Assembly (NCBI RefSeq): GCF_000766145.1 | Contig: NZ_JNFB01000040.1 | Location: 120,643-184,642, forward strand | Length of the DNA stretch: 64,000 nt | From: Paenilisteria newyorkensis | GTDB taxonomy: Bacteria > Bacillota > Bacilli > Lactobacillales > Listeriaceae | Reading direction: 5' to 3' | Shown here: one piece after another, positions 39,066-47,211 of the stretch | How the letters are laid out: each line of letters begins with the position of its first letter | How positions within the stretch are numbered: position 1 is the stretch's first letter | The notes under the pieces: model-generated | Told to the model about the DNA's origin: nothing | Seen by the model: the letters and a program-made list of their open reading frames with translations, nothing else | Database searches by the model: none | Position numbers and translations under genes: made by a program

Positions 39066-39091
39066 GTGGTTATATCGGAATTTCCTCCCAC
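39066..39091 (-). promoter_or_regulatory. Second L1-type RNA operator, upstream of rplA
   Basis: The transcribed strand reads GTGG-GA-GGAAATTCC-GATATAA-CCAC, an outer GUGG/CCAC helix and an inner GGAA/UUCC helix with the same asymmetric internal loop as the site before rplK. It lies about 20-45 nt before the rplA start, near its ribosome site. The resemblance to the L1 target in 23S rRNA and L11-operon leaders is by pattern. Confidence 0.6.
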
Positions 39092-39222
39092 GTAAATCAG
39101 ATGCGAAATCTGATTTGAAATAAGAAAAGATGAACGTATTACTCTAATATGATAAACGGTTCGACCCGCTTCGTTCAGTTGTTCTTTTTCTTATTCCTGA
39201 TACGCGTAATACATGATTGGTA

Positions 39223-39648
39223 TTAGTCTTCGATCGTAATACCCATGCTGCGCGCAGTACCTTCAACCATACGCATTGCAGATTCAACACTTGCTGCGTT
39301 TAGATCCGGCATTTTTAGTTCAGCGATTTCTTGTACTTGAGCACGTTTCACAACCGCAACTTTATTACGGTTTGGTTCACCTGATCCTTTTTCAACTTTA
39401 GCTGCTTTTTTAAGCAAGACTGCTGCTGGCGGAGTTTTAGTGATGAATGTGAAAGAACGATCTTCATACACAGAAATCACAACAGGAATAATTAGACCAG
39501 CTTGATCGCTTGTGCGCGCATTGAATTCCTTACAGAATCCCATAATGTTAACACCCGCTTGACCTAGTGCTGGACCAACTGGTGGAGCTGGATTAGCTTT
39601 ACCTGCTGGAATTTGCAATTTTACCTCTTTGATTACTTTTTTAGCCAC
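39223..39648 (-). CDS. rplK: 50S ribosomal protein L11
   Basis: L11 (141 aa) is at the GTPase-associated centre and is needed for the stringent response. It begins [23 protein letters not shown], with [20 protein letters not shown] and [14 protein letters not shown]. The start is the GTG at 39648 with GGAGGTGTG. The longer frame upstream overlaps the L1 operator and is not coding by comparison with relatives. Confidence 0.95.
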   Translation of the reverse strand: MAKKVIKEVKLQIPAGKANPAPPVGPALGQAGVNIMGFCKEFNARTSDQAGLIIPVVISVYEDRSFTFITKTPPAAVLLKKAAKVEKGSGEPNRNKVAVVKRAQVQEIAELKMPDLNAASVESAMRMVEGTARSMGITIED

Positions 39649-39674
39649 GAGACACACCTCCTTAAGTCCGTGAT

Positions 39675-39708
39675 GTGGTTTAATGGGGTTAATCATTTCC
39701 CCTCCCAC
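39675..39708 (-). promoter_or_regulatory. L1-type RNA operator in the rplK leader
   Basis: The transcribed strand reads GTGG-GA-GGGG...CCCC-ATTAAA-CCAC: outer GUGG/CCAC, inner GGGG/CCCC and an asymmetric internal loop, like the L1-binding site of 23S rRNA and known L11-L1 operon leaders. Position between promoter and rplK fits translational autoregulation by L1. Confidence 0.75.
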
Positions 39709-39737
39709 GTTAAAACAGCACAAATTGTACCTCATAT

Positions 39738-39766
39738 AGAATAACACTAAGCTCGCGGGATTGCAA
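39738..39766 (-). promoter_or_regulatory. Promoter of rplK-rplA
   Basis: TTGCAA (39761-39766), 17-bp spacer, TATTCT (39738-39743). It begins just after the Imm63-like gene, so rplKA does not depend on the nusG transcript. Confidence 0.75.
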
Positions 39767-39787
39767 GATTTTTTTGTCTGTTCTCTT

Positions 39788-40267
39788 TTAAAATTTCTTG
39801 GTGGTAAATGTCGCGGTGTCAAAATCGTATCGGACGTTTTTCTCGGTGCGCCATATGTTGAGGTATTCGGCGTAATGGATTGCTGCTTTTCTGGCCCAAT
39901 CGGTGTTGATCGTCGCTAGTATCCTGATGGTTTCTTCAAACGCCACTTTTCTTGTATCGCCCTGTAGGTCGTCGTCGTTTTTGCGGGTATAAGTAAGATC
40001 GCGGTGTTTTAGCTCATATTCTAGTCCCATTCGAAAAGCGAGGTGTAGAAAAACTTCGTATTGGAAGGTATCGAAATCCTGCGTTTTAAACAGACTAACC
40101 TTTTCGCCACGTTCGTCGCCGTATAAAAGATAACCCTCCGCTTCGTTCCAATCCATACAAAGCTCACCGAAACCGCCAGAGCTTTTGACATAAAGGTGAA
40201 AATCAATGTCATAAAGCGATGCGATACTTTTTAGTTGTAGATAGATTGACTTCGCGTAGTCTGGCAT
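39788..40267 (-). CDS. Imm63-like immunity-type protein
   Basis: A 159-aa soluble protein. The pattern GFGELCMDW...[45 protein letters not shown], followed by [18 protein letters not shown], resembles the Imm63 family of polymorphic-toxin immunity proteins (recognised by eye, not searched). No toxin gene lies beside it. It has its own strong AAGGAGG site directly after the nusG terminator hairpin and precedes the rplK promoter. A standalone immunity gene could protect against toxins of neighbours, or be a domesticated regulator (inference). Confidence 0.6.
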   Translation of the reverse strand: MPDYAKSIYLQLKSIASLYDIDFHLYVKSSGGFGELCMDWNEAEGYLLYGDERGEKVSLFKTQDFDTFQYEVFLHLAFRMGLEYELKHRDLTYTRKNDDDLQGDTRKVAFEETIRILATINTDWARKAAIHYAEYLNIWRTEKNVRYDFDTATFTTKKF

Positions 40268-40282
40268 TCGCAGAACCTCCTT

Positions 40283-40320
40283 GAGACGAAGAAAGACCTG
40301 GACGCATTTGATCCAAGTCT
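40283..40320 (-). terminator. Hairpin terminator after nusG
   Basis: The stem AAAGACTTGGA / TCCAGGTCTTT has a 9-nt loop, followed by CTTCGTCTC with few T. It lies between nusG (plus a possible mini-ORF) and the Imm63-like gene, so partial readthrough into that gene is likely. Confidence 0.6.
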
Positions 40321-40327
40321 TTCTTGT

Positions 40328-40435
40328 TTATTTTTTTAACGCGCGCCATATGATAGAACCGCAGACAAACATCGCGATAACTCCAATGACCACAATTAGG
40401 GCTGAAACAATAGCTGCAGTTAGACCGAAACTCAC
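40328..40435 (-). CDS. Possible 35-residue single-span membrane peptide after nusG
   Basis: A 36-codon frame from a GTG at 40435, 5 nt after the nusG stop. It encodes MSFGLTAAIVSALIVVIG followed by VIAMFVCGSIIWRALKK: one hydrophobic helix with a basic C-terminus, ending before the terminator hairpin. There is no clear ribosome site, so any translation would rely on coupling to nusG. Composition and position suggest a real small protein, but a chance frame cannot be excluded. No function recognised. Confidence 0.35.
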   Translation of the reverse strand: MSFGLTAAIVSALIVVIGVIAMFVCGSIIWRALKK

Positions 40436-40440
40436 TTGTT

Positions 40441-40983
40441 TTACAGTCTTTCGATTTGGTCAAAATCAACTTCAACCGGTGTTTCGCGGCCGAACATGTT
40501 GACCATGACTTTCGCTTTTGCTTTATCGTTGTCGATTTCTTCTACTTTACCGGAGAATTCAGCAAACGGTCCTTCTTTGACCATGACTGTTTCGCCAAGC
40601 TCGAAGTCCGCTTCTTGACGGCGTTCGTTCATGCCCATGCTCTTCAGAATCCGATCCGCTTCTTCCGGAAGTAGCGCAGTCGGTTTTGAGCCAGCACCTG
40701 CCGAACCAACGAAGCCTGTTACGCCGGGCGTGTTACGAACCACGTACCAAGAATCGTCCGTCATAATAATTTCAACTAACACGTAACCTGGGAAAACTTT
40801 ACGCTTCAATGTTTTTGTTTTGCCGTTCTTTACTTCTGTTTCTTCTTCTTCGGGAACCATGACGCGGAAAATCTTATCCGACATCCCCATTGATTCCACA
40901 CGTTTCTCCAGGTTTGCTTTGACTTTATTTTCATAACCAGAATAGGTGTGTACAACATACCAACTTTTATCCATTTGTCTCAT
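40441..40983 (-). CDS. nusG: Transcription termination/antitermination factor NusG
   Basis: NusG (180 aa). The N-terminal NGN domain has KSWYVVHTYSGYENKVKANLEKR and VFPGYVLVEIIMTDDSWYVVRNTPGVTGFVG. The C-terminal KOW domain has GETVMVKEGPFAEFSGKVEEID and ends VEVDFDQIERL. The first ATG is kept because GGTGGCGG is at usable spacing; MDKSWYVV three codons later is the alternative. An attenuator-like hairpin lies between secE and nusG. Confidence 0.95.
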   Translation of the reverse strand: MRQMDKSWYVVHTYSGYENKVKANLEKRVESMGMSDKIFRVMVPEEEETEVKNGKTKTLKRKVFPGYVLVEIIMTDDSWYVVRNTPGVTGFVGSAGAGSKPTALLPEEADRILKSMGMNERRQEADFELGETVMVKEGPFAEFSGKVEEIDNDKAKAKVMVNMFGRETPVEVDFDQIERL

Positions 40984-41052
40984 TTGACCGCCACCAAATT
41001 GGGGTCATCCTCCTCTTTGATATTAATTTCAGATATAAAAACTACCCAAAAT

Positions 41053-41106
41053 AAAAAACCCGAAAAACGTCCCGGGTTCTATCTCAATAATTGTATTATA
41101 GCATTC
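41053..41106 (-). promoter_or_regulatory. Extended -10 promoter and attenuator-like hairpin between secE and nusG
   Basis: TGC-TATAAT (TATAAT at 41095-41100) is followed by the hairpin AACCCG / CGGGTT and six T (about 41053-41078), then the nusG leader. The arrangement promoter-terminator-nusG suggests adjustable readthrough. Visible in sequence; regulation is inference. Confidence 0.55.
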
Positions 41107-41126
41107 TTTGTTAAAAAAGCCTAGTA

Positions 41127-41306
41127 TTATAGCATAAACTGAATAAGCATTTCGATTAAAAAGTCCACAACCATAAAGAACACAGCCATACAAGCTACAG
41201 CGATGATTACAGTAATCGTATACGTTCTTAATTCTTTACCAGTTGGCCACGTAACCTTGCTCATTTCAGACTTTACATTACGGAAAAACCTTGAAACTGC
41301 TGACAT
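41127..41306 (-). CDS. secE: Protein translocase subunit SecE
   Basis: SecE (59 aa) clamps SecY in the translocon. The amphipathic helix FFRNVKSEMSKVTWPTGKELRTYT is followed by one transmembrane helix (ITVIIAVACMAVFFMVVDFL). The ATG at 41306 (MSAVSRFF) follows GGAGGGG; the upstream frame overlaps that site. Order rpmG-secE-nusG is conserved. Confidence 0.95.
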   Translation of the reverse strand: MSAVSRFFRNVKSEMSKVTWPTGKELRTYTITVIIAVACMAVFFMVVDFLIEMLIQFML

Positions 41307-41326
41307 GTTATACCCCTCCAAATCCA

Positions 41327-41476
41327 CTATTTTGTTTCGCGATGAAGTGTATGCTTATTACAGTGTCTGCAAAATTTCTTCACTTCTAACCGTTCTGTTC
41401 GCGCTGTGCCGCCGACACCAATGGAATAGTTTCGTGATCCACACTCTGAACAGGCAAGTGATGTTTTCTTTTTCAT
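41327..41476 (-). CDS. rpmG: 50S ribosomal protein L33, zinc-ribbon form
   Basis: A 49-aa gene. It begins [20 protein letters not shown], and the second pair is [11 protein letters not shown], so it is the Zn-binding (C+) form with CxxC...CxxC. It lies directly upstream of secE in the normal Firmicute order. Confidence 0.93.
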   Translation of the reverse strand: MKKKTSLACSECGSRNYSIGVGGTARTERLEVKKFCRHCNKHTLHRETK

Positions 41477-41632
41477 AATCACAATCAACTCCGCTTATTT
41501 CTATGCTTTTAGCGTCAAACTCTCCATTCAACACTTTACATCTATAATAATATACCATTAAATGCTGATTAGAGTCAAGACTGAAAAAAGCGTCTATCTC
41601 AAACCAATGGATTCCCAATTCGGTTACTAGCA

Positions 41633-42253
41633 TCACAACGATTCATCCACTTGCTTCATCATCTTTTTCTTTACCCGCTGAATCGCGTTATCAATCGCTT
41701 TTTCTTTTTTATTGAAGTGCGCGGCCATTTCTTGATAGCTTTTGCCTTCTAAATATTGATAGAGGACTTCGCGCTCGAACTCACTTGTTACTTCTTCCAG
41801 TTTTTGTGCGACGCCTGCTAAATTCTCATTCTGAATCAGGAAATCTTCTGGAGTCATGGCTTCTTTTTCCGAAATGACATCAAGCAATGTCCAGTCAATC
41901 GCATCACCGTCTTCTACTGGTGTATCAATAGACACCGAACTGTTGAGCGCATAATTCTTCTGTCGCATCGACCGCTTGACCGCTGATAAAATTTGCCGAT
42001 TGATGCAAATCTCTGCAAACGAACGAAAAGACGCTTCCCGATCTTCTTTGTAATCCCGAATCGCTTTAAACAGGCCAATCATACCTTCTTGAATCAGGTC
42101 ATCGCGCTCTGCTCCTTGCAAAAAATACTGTGTGGCTTTCCAATAAATGATAGACTGATATGCCTTAAAAAAATGCTCAATGGCCTCCGTATCGCCTGAT
42201 CTCGCGAGCTGCAACATTTTCATCTCTGCTTGTTTACTGTCATTTGTTTTCAA
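41633..42253 (-). CDS. sigH: RNA polymerase sigma factor SigH
   Basis: Sigma-H-type factor (about 206 aa from this start). Region 2: QYFLQGAERDDLIQEGMIGLFKAIRDYK and FRSFAEICINRQILSAVKRSMRQK. Region 4: EFEREVLYQYLEGKSYQEMAAHFNKKEKAIDNAIQRVKKKM. Start is uncertain. The upstream ATG at 42337 lies in a perfect sigma-A promoter, so it cannot be used from that transcript. Candidates downstream are TTG at 42253 and CTG at 42265, behind an AAAGGAGG sequence. I report the TTG because it matches the family N-terminus better. Confidence 0.9.
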   Translation of the reverse strand: MKTNDSKQAEMKMLQLARSGDTEAIEHFFKAYQSIIYWKATQYFLQGAERDDLIQEGMIGLFKAIRDYKEDREASFRSFAEICINRQILSAVKRSMRQKNYALNSSVSIDTPVEDGDAIDWTLLDVISEKEAMTPEDFLIQNENLAGVAQKLEEVTSEFEREVLYQYLEGKSYQEMAAHFNKKEKAIDNAIQRVKKKMMKQVDESL

Positions 42254-42307
42254 TGGAACTCTCAGAAAGCCTCCTTTGTCACGCTTCGTATTTCCTTTGT
42301 AAATCCC

Positions 42308-42337
42308 ATTATACAAGGGTTTCCGAGTGCTCGTCAA
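42308..42337 (-). promoter_or_regulatory. Promoter of sigH
   Basis: TTGACG (42332-42337), 18-bp spacer, TATAAT (42308-42313), starting within a few bases of the rae1 stop. Near-consensus sigma-A. It shows that the in-frame codons upstream of 42300 belong to promoter, not protein. Confidence 0.85.
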
Positions 42338-42340
42338 TGA

Positions 42341-42853
42341 CTATTTTCGGCCTCTTCGCAGCTTTTCCAAGGCCTGAATTGTCTCAAAATCGATATTTAG
42401 ACCTGTTTTAGGCTGATTTTCCTGGATTTGCTTCACTTTGCGGGTGATTTGATGGGTCATTTCCTTAATTTCAAAAACTAATTCACGCGCCGAAACCCGT
42501 AACGCGCCCTGCCCAAAAATCGCCCACTGTTCCGTGTAATCACTCGTCGCGACCATGACTTGCGTTTTGACATTTTTGTATTCAATTGCTTTTTGCTCGA
42601 TATATTCATCCGCCGTTTCATCTTCTTTTGTGAATACAATTTCGACTTTATTTTTCTTATATTTGCGCTCTTTGGCACGGACGTATTGAGCATCGAACAC
42701 GACAATCACTCGGTAGCCAGTGTAACTCTGGTATTCCGCCATCCACTCCACCAGTTGATTGCGTGCCGACTCTAAATCTCCGGCTTTCAAACGCGCTAGT
42801 TCTGGCCATGCCCCAATAACATTATAGCCATCCACTAGCATAACGCGATTCAT
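42341..42853 (-). CDS. rae1: Ribosome-associated endoribonuclease Rae1 (YacP), NYN domain
   Basis: A 170-aa NYN/PIN-like nuclease. MLVDGYNVIGAWPELARL holds the first catalytic Asp, VIVVFDAQYV the second acidic strand, and EDETADEYIEQKAIEY and VATSDYTEQW the further acidic residues. In B. subtilis the homologue cleaves mRNA in the ribosomal A site. It follows rlmB by 2 nt. Confidence 0.9.
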   Translation of the reverse strand: MNRVMLVDGYNVIGAWPELARLKAGDLESARNQLVEWMAEYQSYTGYRVIVVFDAQYVRAKERKYKKNKVEIVFTKEDETADEYIEQKAIEYKNVKTQVMVATSDYTEQWAIFGQGALRVSARELVFEIKEMTHQITRKVKQIQENQPKTGLNIDFETIQALEKLRRGRK

Positions 42854-42855
42854 CT

Positions 42856-43605
42856 TTATTCACCGAGCGGCAGACGTTTACGATAAATCTCGTACATTAA
42901 GACACTCGCAGCAACCGATGCATTCAGCGACGTTACCGCCCCACACATTGGCAAATGTACTAGAAAATCACATTTCTCCCGAACGAGGCGACTCATACCA
43001 AAACCTTCACTGCCAATTACTAAGGCAAGCGGCATATTCGCATCCATCGTCCGGTAATCACTACTTCCGCTCGCATCCGTACCAAAAATCCACAAACCAC
43101 GCTTCTGCAAATCTTCCATTGTACGGGTAATATTCGTCACACGCACCACCGGAATATGCTCAATCGCACCCGTCGAAGCCTTCGCAACCGTTTGCGTCAA
43201 GCCAACCGCGCGTCGTTTTGGAATAATAATTCCGTGCGCGCCAACCGCATCCGCCGTACGCATAATAGAGCCCAAGTTATGCGGATCCTCCAATTCATCC
43301 AAAATCATGAAAAATGGCATTTCCTCGCGTTCTTCCGCTTTCGCAAAAAGATCATCTAATTCCGCATATTGATATGCCGCCACTTGAGCCGCCACACCTT
43401 GATGCGAACCTTCTACTATTTTATCTATTTTCGATTTTGGCACGATTTGCACTTGAATTTTGCGTTCCTTCGCCGCACCAATAATTTGCTGCATACTTCC
43501 TTTTTGCGAGCCTTCCGCAATGAGAATTTTATGGATATCACGCTCTGATTTCAGTACCTCACTCACAGGATTCCGCCCAGCAATCCACTCTTGATCTTGC
43601 TCCAT
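42856..43605 (-). CDS. rlmB: 23S rRNA 2'-O-methyltransferase of the TrmH/RlmB family
   Basis: A 249-aa SpoU-type enzyme. The N-terminal substrate-binding domain begins EWIAGRNPVSEVLKSERDIHKI. The SPOUT motifs are LDELEDPHNLGSIMRTADAVGAHG (motif 1), ALVIGSEGFGMSRLV (motif 2) and LPMCGAVTSLNASVAASVLMYE (motif 3). Typical location downstream of mrnC. Confidence 0.92.
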   Translation of the reverse strand: MEQDQEWIAGRNPVSEVLKSERDIHKILIAEGSQKGSMQQIIGAAKERKIQVQIVPKSKIDKIVEGSHQGVAAQVAAYQYAELDDLFAKAEEREEMPFFMILDELEDPHNLGSIMRTADAVGAHGIIIPKRRAVGLTQTVAKASTGAIEHIPVVRVTNITRTMEDLQKRGLWIFGTDASGSSDYRTMDANMPLALVIGSEGFGMSRLVREKCDFLVHLPMCGAVTSLNASVAASVLMYEIYRKRLPLGE

Positions 43606-43620
43606 TTTGCCATTGCCTCC

Positions 43621-44019
43621 TTATTTCGCTTTAATAATTTCCGTCGCCAAATCCAGCCACTCATTCAAGCGCTCCGATTCGCCGCCCAAATATAAATAAC
43701 CAATCACCGCTTCAAAAGCCGATGACAAACTATATGTCTGTAAATCCGTATTTTTCGGCACACTATTCGACTTCGCATTCCGACCACGCTTCGCAATTCG
43801 GTCCTCTTCCTCCGTCAAAAACGCCTTCGCGTACATCGCCTGCAAAATATAAGCCTGCGCTTTCGCCGAAACGTATTGCGTCGCTGTTTTGTGTAGCTGA
43901 TTCGGCTTCGTCTTACCTTCTGCCAACAACAATTCGCGAATATGACGCTCGTATACCGAGTCACCCATATAAGCAAGCGCCAGGCCATTTAGCTGTTTAT
44001 AATCCTTCACAGTCGCCAT
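43621..44019 (-). CDS. mrnC: Mini-ribonuclease III
   Basis: A 132-aa protein: RNase III catalytic domain without an RNA-binding domain. LALAYMGDSVYERHIRELLL contains the conserved acidic signature, and SSAFEAVIGYLYLGGESERL the second. The family matures 23S rRNA. It starts 3 nt after cysS. Confidence 0.92.
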   Translation of the reverse strand: MATVKDYKQLNGLALAYMGDSVYERHIRELLLAEGKTKPNQLHKTATQYVSAKAQAYILQAMYAKAFLTEEEDRIAKRGRNAKSNSVPKNTDLQTYSLSSAFEAVIGYLYLGGESERLNEWLDLATEIIKAK

Positions 44020-44022
44020 CCA

Positions 44023-45441
44023 TTAACCCCTTTTCCAGCGCGTACCTTGAGCCGTATCTTCCAATATAATCTGCTTTTCCTTCAACATATCGCGAATTTC
44101 ATCCGATCTCGCAAAATCACGCTCATTCCGCGCCTGAATCCGCTCCTCAATCAAATCCTCAATCTCTTCATCACTCAAACTAATATCCGCCGCGTCCACA
44201 TCCAACTTAAATCCGAGCACATCCGCGAACAATGTCATCATCCCTAAAAATTCACGCAGAACCGTAATCGAAATCCGCTCATTCGTCAAATAAATATTCG
44301 CCCGTTTTGCCAATTCGAAAAAGACCGAAATCGCGTTTGCCGTATTGAAATCATCGTCCATCTCGTCCTCAAACTGGTGCATCAACTCCGTCAATTGCTC
44401 CAGCCAATCATCCTCTTCCGGCGTTCCAGAATAATCCTCTTCCGCCACCTGAATTCGGTGATCCACATTCTGATACGCCGTCCGCAACCGATCCAATCCA
44501 TTTTCCGCGTCCAAAAGCAACGCCTCACTATAAGAAATTGGTCGGCGATAATGCACAGACAACATGAAAAACCGCACCACATTCGCATTATGCTTTTCCA
44601 GAACCTCATGCAACGTAATAAAATTCCCCAGCGACTTCGACATTTTTTCCCCATCAATATTCATATAACCATTATGCATCCAGTAATTCGCAAACGGCTT
44701 GCCCGTAAGCGCCTCCGACTGCGCAATCTCATCCTCATGATGCGGGAAAATCAAATCTTGCCCGCCTGCATGAATATCAATCGTGTCCCCGAGATATTTG
44801 CGCGCCATCGCCGAGCACTCAATATGCCAGCCCGGACGTCCCGCTCCCCACGGACTTTCCCACGAAATCTCGCCCGGTTTAGCCGCCTTCCACAACGTGA
44901 AATCAAGCTGATCCTCCTTGCGATCATTCGCCTCCACACGAATCCCGTGCTGCAATTCGTCCAAAGGTTGCTGTGACAATTTGCCATACTCCTTAAACCG
45001 CTTTGTTCGGAAATACACATCGCCAGCCGATTCATACGCATATTCCTTCTCAATCAGCGCGTCAATAAACGCAATAATATCATCCATATCCTGCGTCACC
45101 CGCGGATGGACATTCGCATCCCGCACGTTCAACTGATGCACATCCTCAAAATAAGCCCCAATAAAACGCTCCGCAACCTCAGGCACCGTAAGCTCCAACT
45201 CATGCGCCGCGCGAATCAACTTATCATCCACATCCGTAAAATTCGACACAAAATTCACATCAAATCCGCGATACGTCAAATAACGACGCACCGTATCGAA
45301 CACAATAATCGGCCTCGCATTCCCGATATGAATATAATTATAAACAGTCGGCCCACAAACATACATCTTGACCTTCCCATCTTCCAGCGGCGTGAATGCC
45401 TCCTTCTCACGAGACAATGTATTAAAAATTTGCAAAGTCAT
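44023..45441 (-). CDS. cysS: Cysteinyl-tRNA synthetase
   Basis: CysRS (472 aa). The class I signature is [16 protein letters not shown], and the zinc ligands come from [16 protein letters not shown] and [12 protein letters not shown]. The KMSKS motif is [11 protein letters not shown]. The start overlaps the cysE stop by ATGA, implying translational coupling. The operon is headed by a tRNA-Cys T-box. Confidence 0.96.
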   Translation of the reverse strand: MTLQIFNTLSREKEAFTPLEDGKVKMYVCGPTVYNYIHIGNARPIIVFDTVRRYLTYRGFDVNFVSNFTDVDDKLIRAAHELELTVPEVAERFIGAYFEDVHQLNVRDANVHPRVTQDMDDIIAFIDALIEKEYAYESAGDVYFRTKRFKEYGKLSQQPLDELQHGIRVEANDRKEDQLDFTLWKAAKPGEISWESPWGAGRPGWHIECSAMARKYLGDTIDIHAGGQDLIFPHHEDEIAQSEALTGKPFANYWMHNGYMNIDGEKMSKSLGNFITLHEVLEKHNANVVRFFMLSVHYRRPISYSEALLLDAENGLDRLRTAYQNVDHRIQVAEEDYSGTPEEDDWLEQLTELMHQFEDEMDDDFNTANAISVFFELAKRANIYLTNERISITVLREFLGMMTLFADVLGFKLDVDAADISLSDEEIEDLIEERIQARNERDFARSDEIRDMLKEKQIILEDTAQGTRWKRG

Positions 45442-46070
45442 TGTTCATCTTCTCCTTTTTGTGTATTATTTTTCAATTTCTCCAATTCCACTTCTATTTC
45501 AGTAAGTCTGCGCTTCAATTCCGCGACTTGCGGCTCCGTATGTTGCGTCACGCGCCCATTCAGCCGCACCACTTTTGCAGGAACACCCACAACCGTTGCG
45601 CCCAGCGGTACATCCTTGATAACCACCGCGCCCGCACCAACTTTTGCATTCTCACAAATCGTGATTGGCCCCAGAATCTTCGCACCAGCCGAAATCAGCG
45701 CCCCATTTTTCACCGTAGGATGGCGTTTCCCCTTATGCTTCCCCGTTCCACCGAGCGTCACCCCATGAAAAAGTACCACATCATCGCCAATCTCCGCCGT
45801 TTCGCCGATTACAATTCCAGCCCCATGATCGATAAATAAACGCCGTCCAATCGTTGCCCCCGGATGAATCTCGACATTTGTCAAAAAACGCGCCACCTGC
45901 GACAACCACTTCGAAAACACAACCATCCCGTGCCTATAAAAAAAGTTCGCAAACCGGTGCCACCAAATCGCGTGCAAACCCGGATAATTCAAAAACGCAT
46001 CCACATACCCGCGCGCCGCCGGGTCATTCTCCAACACTGATTTCATATCCTCTTTCATGCGACTAGCCAT
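45438..46070 (-). CDS. cysE: Serine O-acetyltransferase
   Basis: SAT (210 aa) makes O-acetylserine for cysteine synthesis. An N-terminal helical domain is followed by left-handed beta-helix hexapeptide repeats: [43 protein letters not shown] and [22 protein letters not shown]. The catalytic His/Asp region IDHGAG is intact. Control by a cysteine-specifying T-box ties both cysteine synthesis and tRNA charging to uncharged tRNA-Cys. Confidence 0.95.
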   Translation of the reverse strand: MASRMKEDMKSVLENDPAARGYVDAFLNYPGLHAIWWHRFANFFYRHGMVVFSKWLSQVARFLTNVEIHPGATIGRRLFIDHGAGIVIGETAEIGDDVVLFHGVTLGGTGKHKGKRHPTVKNGALISAGAKILGPITICENAKVGAGAVVIKDVPLGATVVGVPAKVVRLNGRVTQHTEPQVAELKRRLTEIEVELEKLKNNTQKGEDEQ

Positions 46071-46084
46071 TGTAATCCCCCCTC

Positions 46085-46567
46085 ATCTACTCCGAATTAA
46101 AACGCAAAAAAAGACCCCTCAACAGAGACGTCTTCGCGTGGTTCCACTCTGATTCAAGTTTAGCGGTCCGTTCTTAGTAATCGGCGACAAGCGTTCGCAC
46201 TCAGCCAGCTTTCCGAACTTCCGGTTCTCACGTACGCAAGTACGCTCCGCTTCCGGCTTTCGAAAAGCTGACTGACTTCAAACGCTTTCGCTCGATTTGC
46301 GTGAAAACATCATTCGGCGCTCCCTTCCTTTTAAAGAAGTTCCCTGCCCCATCCATGTTTCACATTAAGAATCTATCACCTAAACCTATCTCAATTGAAT
46401 AACGGTCAGTCACCGCTCTGCGATACTCCAATTTTCCCGCAAAGATTCCGAGATGCATTTCAGAATACGCGCGCTAAGCCACTTCCAGCCAACGTAGCTC
46501 TCTCTATGAAGCCGCCATATTTCCTACTTCTTCTCATCAACATTTTAACTTATTAAGAATCATTGTA
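46085..46567 (-). promoter_or_regulatory. tRNA-Cys T-box leader with promoter, interrupted by a repeat
   Basis: The -10 TACAAT is at 46562-46567, with TGG before it. Stem I elements follow: AGTA-type loop (GAAGTAGG), GTTGGCTGGAAGTGG apical segment, and the specifier loop GAAATGCATCTC with UGC (Cys) at 46455-46457. The T-box GTGGAACCACGCG is at 46135-46147. The terminator GACGTCTCTGTTGAGGGGTC plus seven T is at about 46105-46130. About 130 nt of the leader (46180-46306), between stem I and the T-box, is a copy of long-hairpin repeat family 1. Normal T-box leaders are much shorter in this segment. Confidence 0.9.
46180..46306 (+). repeat. Long-hairpin repeat family 1, copy C (inside the T-box leader)
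   Basis: On plus it starts ATCGGCGACAAGCGTTCGCACTC. Arms CAGCCAGCTTTCCGAA-CTTCCGG and CCGG-CTTTCGAAAAGCTGACTG pair. The tip is GTAC-GCAA-GTAC. It ends CGCTTTCGCTCGATTTGCGTG. The orientation is as copy B. Arm bases differ from copy B in a compensatory way. Confidence 0.88.
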
Positions 46568-46616
46568 CCACAGAAGCACACCCACCGCCATCAAAAATTA
46601 CTTTTAAAATCATTCC

Positions 46617-47099
46617 TCATTTCGCCAATTCCACAAGCGTACCCCCAGCAATCCGATACACCGTCCAATCCTCCATCGGCTCCGCGCCCATCGCCAAATA
46701 AAAATCAATACTCGGCTGATTCCAATCCAGGCACCACCATTCCAACCGCCCGCATCCACGCTCCACCGCAATCTCCGCCAACCGCTTCAAAAAAGCCTTC
46801 CCAAATCCCTTTCCGCGCACAGTAGGTCGAACATACAAGTCCTCCAAATAAATCCCCGCTCGCCCAAGAAATGTCGAAAAATTGTGGAAAAACAACGCAA
46901 ATCCAACCGCTTCCCCATCATATTCCCCGATAATAACCTCCGCCTTCTCCTTCACAAAAAGCCATTCCCGCAACATCTCTTCCGTCGCCACGACTTGATC
47001 CAGCATCTCCTCATAATCCGCCAATTCCCGAATAAACTCCAAAATAAGCGGCACATCTCGCTCCACCGCATACCTAAATTCCAATATTCTCTCTGTCAT
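46617..47099 (-). CDS. GNAT-family N-acetyltransferase
   Basis: A 160-aa acetyltransferase. The acetyl-CoA loop is VRPTVRGKGFGKAFLKRLAEIA, preceded by AGIYLEDLYV and followed by GRLEWWCLDWNQPSIDFYLAMGAEP, the pattern of the diamine/thialysine acetyltransferase (SAT/Ats) group. Substrate not certain. I chose the ATG at 47099 (MTERILEFRY) with TTGGGGG upstream. A TATAAT near 47138-47143 may be its promoter, which argues against the longer frame. It is inserted between gltX and the cysE T-box. Confidence 0.85.
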   Translation of the reverse strand: MTERILEFRYAVERDVPLILEFIRELADYEEMLDQVVATEEMLREWLFVKEKAEVIIGEYDGEAVGFALFFHNFSTFLGRAGIYLEDLYVRPTVRGKGFGKAFLKRLAEIAVERGCGRLEWWCLDWNQPSIDFYLAMGAEPMEDWTVYRIAGGTLVELAK

Positions 47100-47164
47100 T
47101 CGCCATACCCCCAAAGCTGATTTTCTAACAATCTGATTATACACTATCTTCAGCTATCTCACCG

Positions 47165-47200
47165 ACAAAAAAGACCTACCCACAAAAATGGATAAGCCTC
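47165..47200 (-). terminator. Terminator after gltX
   Basis: The stem GGCTTATCC / GGGTAGGTC (with G-U pairs) ends in six T, directly after the gltX stop. It marks the end of the ispD-ispF-gltX unit. Confidence 0.75.
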
Positions 47201-47211
47201 CCTCAAAAATA

